A stretch of DNA of 64,000 bases. Origin: an uncultured Aquimarina sp. (lineage in GTDB: Bacteria > Bacteroidota > Bacteroidia > Flavobacteriales > Flavobacteriaceae). The translations under genes and the position numbers were made by a program. Below are positions 61,617 through 64,000 of this stretch, piece after piece. The stretch lies in contig CANMFM010000006.1 in assembly GCA_947497175.1 (NCBI GenBank), positions 434,001-498,000 of the forward strand. Reading direction: 5' to 3'. The notes under the pieces were generated by a model. That model was not told the origin of the DNA. It searched no databases and saw only the letters and a program-made list of their open reading frames with translations. The stretch's first letter is position 1. The number at the start of each line of letters is the position of its first letter.

Positions 61617-62870
61617 ATGCTTGCAGAAATAATTACTATTGGTGATGAAATTCTTATTGGTCAAATCATAGATTCTAACTCTGCTTTTATTGGTAAAGAA
61701 CTTAATAAGATAGGTGTTGATGTTATTCAAATTACTTCAATACGAGATGATAAGCAAGATATTTTAAAGGCTTTGACACATGCAGAAAAGCGCGCAGATA
61801 TAATTTTGCTTACCGGTGGTCTAGGTCCTACAAAAGATGATATTACCAAACATACCATCTGTACTTATTTTGATGATAAATTAGTACAAAACATCAACGT
61901 ATTAAAGCATATAGAAAAACTATTTGAGAAGTATATTTCTACACCGATTTCTGATATAAATCGCCAACAAGCCTTAGTGCCAAGCACATCTACTGTTTTG
62001 ATGAATCTTTATGGTACGGCCCCGGGTATGTGGATAGATCGGGATGATAAGGTGTTTGTATCTATGCCTGGAGTTCCTTTTGAAATGAAAGGTTTGATGA
62101 AAAATGAAGTGCTTCCTAGATTACAAAAAAGATTTGATAGGCCCTACATTATTCATAAAACCGTACTTACATATGGCGTGGGTGAAAGTGCGATAGCTGC
62201 AAGAATTGAAACCTGGGAAGACAATTTACCAGCATTTATTAAGTTAGCCTATTTGCCTAATCTAGGTAGGGTTCGTTTACGTCTTTCTGCCAGAGGAAAT
62301 GACAAAAAGCTTCTTGAGGATACTATTGAAGCTAAAATAGAAGAACTGCACAATATTATTGGTGAAATAATAGTAGGGTACGAAGAGGATGAAACGATAG
62401 AGGTAAGAATTGGTCAATTACTAGTAAAAAAAGGAGAAACAATTTCTGTTGCGGAAAGTTGCACAGGGGGTATGATTGCACAATCCTTCACGGCAAATTC
62501 GGGGGCCTCTGCGTATTTTAATGGGGGAGTTGTTGCCTATGCTACACAATCTAAAATTGATGTTTTAGGAGTAGATCGTAGTATAGTAGAGAAATACACA
62601 GTAACGAGTGCAGAAGTTGCTGAAGCTATGGCATTGAAGGCTAAAGAAAGATTTAAATCAAATTATGCAATAGCAACTACAGGCAATGCAGGTCCGGCAA
62701 AAGGAGATGGAGCTGTAGAGATTGGAACGGTTTTTATAGCAATTGCGACTCCTGAAAACGTCTTTTCACAAAAATTTGTCTTTGGTAATCTAAGAGAGCG
62801 CACAATAGGTAAAGCCGTAACGAAATCTTTTGAGTTATTGTTGCATGAATTAAAGGATAGCCACAAGTAG
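61617..62870 (+). CDS. cinA: CinA family protein
   Basis: 417 aa. N-terminal MoCF (molybdopterin-binding-like) domain with [17 protein letters not shown] and [14 protein letters not shown]. The C-terminal CinA domain (about 255-417) has [16 protein letters not shown] and TTGNAGP, the NMN deamidase-type site. Together these make a COG1058-type nucleotide-repair enzyme (ADP-ribose hydrolase plus NMN deamidase). Converges with the next gene with only 3 bp between stops. Confidence 0.93.
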   Translation: MLAEIITIGDEILIGQIIDSNSAFIGKELNKIGVDVIQITSIRDDKQDILKALTHAEKRADIILLTGGLGPTKDDITKHTICTYFDDKLVQNINVLKHIEKLFEKYISTPISDINRQQALVPSTSTVLMNLYGTAPGMWIDRDDKVFVSMPGVPFEMKGLMKNEVLPRLQKRFDRPYIIHKTVLTYGVGESAIAARIETWEDNLPAFIKLAYLPNLGRVRLRLSARGNDKKLLEDTIEAKIEELHNIIGEIIVGYEEDETIEVRIGQLLVKKGETISVAESCTGGMIAQSFTANSGASAYFNGGVVAYATQSKIDVLGVDRSIVEKYTVTSAEVAEAMALKAKERFKSNYAIATTGNAGPAKGDGAVEIGTVFIAIATPENVFSQKFVFGNLRERTIGKAVTKSFELLLHELKDSHK

Positions 62871-62873
62871 GAT

Positions 62874-63266
62874 TTAAGCACTTTTCTTGGTCCAGTTAAT
62901 TGCGTCTTCAAGATCATTAAATTGATAAAACGGTTTTCTGGCAAAATGTCGCTCTACGATAATTGATTTCTCACATTCTTTATTGTATGTTACCACACCA
63001 TAACCATTAAAGTTTTTCATTGTGTTAAGGGGGCAAAACAGATAGTCAACAGGAGCTATAGAATGAGAGTTAATCCTGTTAGAAATATAGGAAAAGGATT
63101 TTCCATCTCCATAATGTTTAAGAATTAATGGAATGAGGTCATTAAGTTTTTCTAGTGTTATCACTTCTCCTTCATTGACTTCGGCTATAAAATAGTTTTC
63201 ATAAAAATAATAAGTTCCGAGCGTGAGGTTTCGTACTTCTACTAATTTATCGTTTTCGGTTTTCAT
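62874..63266 (-). CDS. STAS/SpoIIAA-like small protein, paralogue 1
   Basis: 130 aa. Pattern LGTYYFYENYFIAEVNEGEVI, then SYISNRINSHSIAPVDY, then GYGVVTYN and the C-terminal FNDLEDAINW. This resembles flavobacterial SpoIIAA/STAS-like alpha/beta proteins with the FxxxDAxxW ending. About 60% of core positions match the protein at 63.5 kb. No catalytic residues recognised. Function unknown. Confidence 0.75.
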   Translation of the reverse strand: MKTENDKLVEVRNLTLGTYYFYENYFIAEVNEGEVITLEKLNDLIPLILKHYGDGKSFSYISNRINSHSIAPVDYLFCPLNTMKNFNGYGVVTYNKECEKSIIVERHFARKPFYQFNDLEDAINWTKKSA

Positions 63267-63478
63267 GATTGTATAACTTTTCTGTTCCTGAGTATTGAGT
63301 CGATAAAGAGTAGTTTTCCTTAGGCTTAAAGATTGTTTTTCAGTAGTTTATGCATTTTTTAGTACTTTCAAACGTTATAGTTAATAACTTTATTCGTCAA
63401 AAAGATTTTCTAAAATGAAATTCAGTAAATACATACTTGTAATTTATGTTTTAGTAAAAAGATTTTTTGTCTTTTAGT

Positions 63479-63880
63479 TTAATCCACAGAAGTCATTTTT
63501 TCAGACCAGAGAACGGCATCTTCCAAGGTGTCGAAAACATCAGTTGGGATGTCGGCGAAGGTTCTTTCAAGACATGCTATTTTACGATTTACAGGGTTAT
63601 ATGTAACTATGGCGTAGCCCTTTAGATTAGGAAATTTTTGTGCTGATCCATGAAGTCTGGTAGGTTTAAAAGAATATGAATTAACCCGATTAGAAATATA
63701 AACATAAGGAATTATACCTTTGTAATATATTTCGATAAGCTCGTATAGTTTTTTTCCGCTTTCAAAGTTGAGGTCAGATCCTTCATTGACTTCACCCACA
63801 ATAAAATTTTCATAGAAATAAAACGTTCCTATGTCAATTTCATGTTTTTGAATAAGTGGTCTTCTAAAGTTTTCAACCAT
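63479..63880 (-). CDS. STAS/SpoIIAA-like small protein, paralogue 2
   Basis: 133 aa from the ATG at 63880; a TTG at 63889 is possible but less likely. Shares IGTFYFYENFIVGEVNEG, VYISNRVNSYSFKPT, GYAIVTYN and the end FDTLEDAVLWSE with the gene 210 bp downstream. Tandem duplicates on the same strand. Probably a regulatory or binding protein of the SpoIIAA/STAS-like group; not proven. Confidence 0.75.
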   Translation of the reverse strand: MVENFRRPLIQKHEIDIGTFYFYENFIVGEVNEGSDLNFESGKKLYELIEIYYKGIIPYVYISNRVNSYSFKPTRLHGSAQKFPNLKGYAIVTYNPVNRKIACLERTFADIPTDVFDTLEDAVLWSEKMTSVD

Positions 63881-64000
63881 TTTGATCAATTTGTATTGCT
63901 AAAATATGTAATAAATTTGAAAATTTATGGTTTACCCACACGTTAGTTAAGGTGATTTTTTTTGGTCGGATAAAATCTCTTATTTTGGTTTTTAGCGATA

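Noticed and set aside
1-64000. tRNA, rRNA, CRISPR arrays, insertion sequences or phage genes
   Set aside because: No cloverleaf pattern, no direct-repeat/spacer array, no transposase or integrase motif seen by eye on either strand; a tRNAscan and IS search would settle it.

Overview
The window looks like a chromosomal segment of a marine Flavobacteriaceae bacterium (Bacteroidota), possibly close to Aquimarina. That genus guess comes from remembered protein resemblance, not a search. The DNA is AT-rich, and many genes start without a visible Shine-Dalgarno sequence. Several intergenic regions carry the Bacteroidota promoter elements TTTG and TAnnTTTG. Many products are lipoproteins or outer-membrane barrels of flavobacterial type (DUF4920, DUF6268, DUF2911, DUF6249, a BBP2-like porin, SecA with a large insert). 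I see no rRNA, tRNA, CRISPR array, insertion sequence or prophage. Most genes are ordinary core or envelope genes.

Layout. 1-2640: a secreted degenerate hydrolase flanked by three copies of a ~50-nt element, each followed by an intrinsic terminator. 2.6-8.7 kb: DJ-1-like lipoprotein, MFS transporter, DUF1684 protein, porin, P-II protein, fluoride channel and SRPBCC/GyrI-like protein. 8.8-18 kb: M49 dipeptidyl peptidase, pyrophosphohydrolase, ilvE, DUF4920-mnmD, a TIGR01777 epimerase, YceI, grpE-dnaJ. 18.2-23.5 kb: an operon of ABC exporter, MscS channel, DUF6268 barrel and an NtrC-type regulator without a DNA-binding domain. 23.5-36.4 kb: PPK2, M28 peptidase, two OmpA-domain proteins, MATE, PAP2, PBP1A, BCCT transporter. 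36.4-46 kb: MeaB, DUF2911, two ECF sigma/anti-sigma loci, a protein with duplicated sorting-domain-like modules, a flavin monooxygenase with a cytoplasmic M23-like partner. 46-54 kb: SecA, DUF2795, cobalamin adenosyltransferase, GNAT, RecR, a 2-oxoacid dehydrogenase E2. 54-60 kb: a metal-uptake locus (outer-membrane barrel, binding protein, ATPase, two permeases) divergent from an MntR/DtxR-type regulator. 60-64 kb: exonuclease, FAH-family hydrolase, Hpt protein, CinA, and two paralogous small proteins.

The most interesting signals are three. First, the metal locus: ligand residues in both the regulator and the binding protein point to manganese, an outer-membrane barrel heads the operon, both permeases carry winged-helix-like C-terminal tails, and a near-palindrome sits between the promoter elements and over the regulator start codon. 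Second, an ECF sigma locus with a divergent pair of matching GTAACC-N16-CGTC promoters. Third, the three-copy terminator-linked element at the left end. Smaller signals are twin 20-bp repeats in front of the porin, a long hairpin over a start codon, two small genes of 48 and 55 codons, and a frameshifted lipoprotein remnant.
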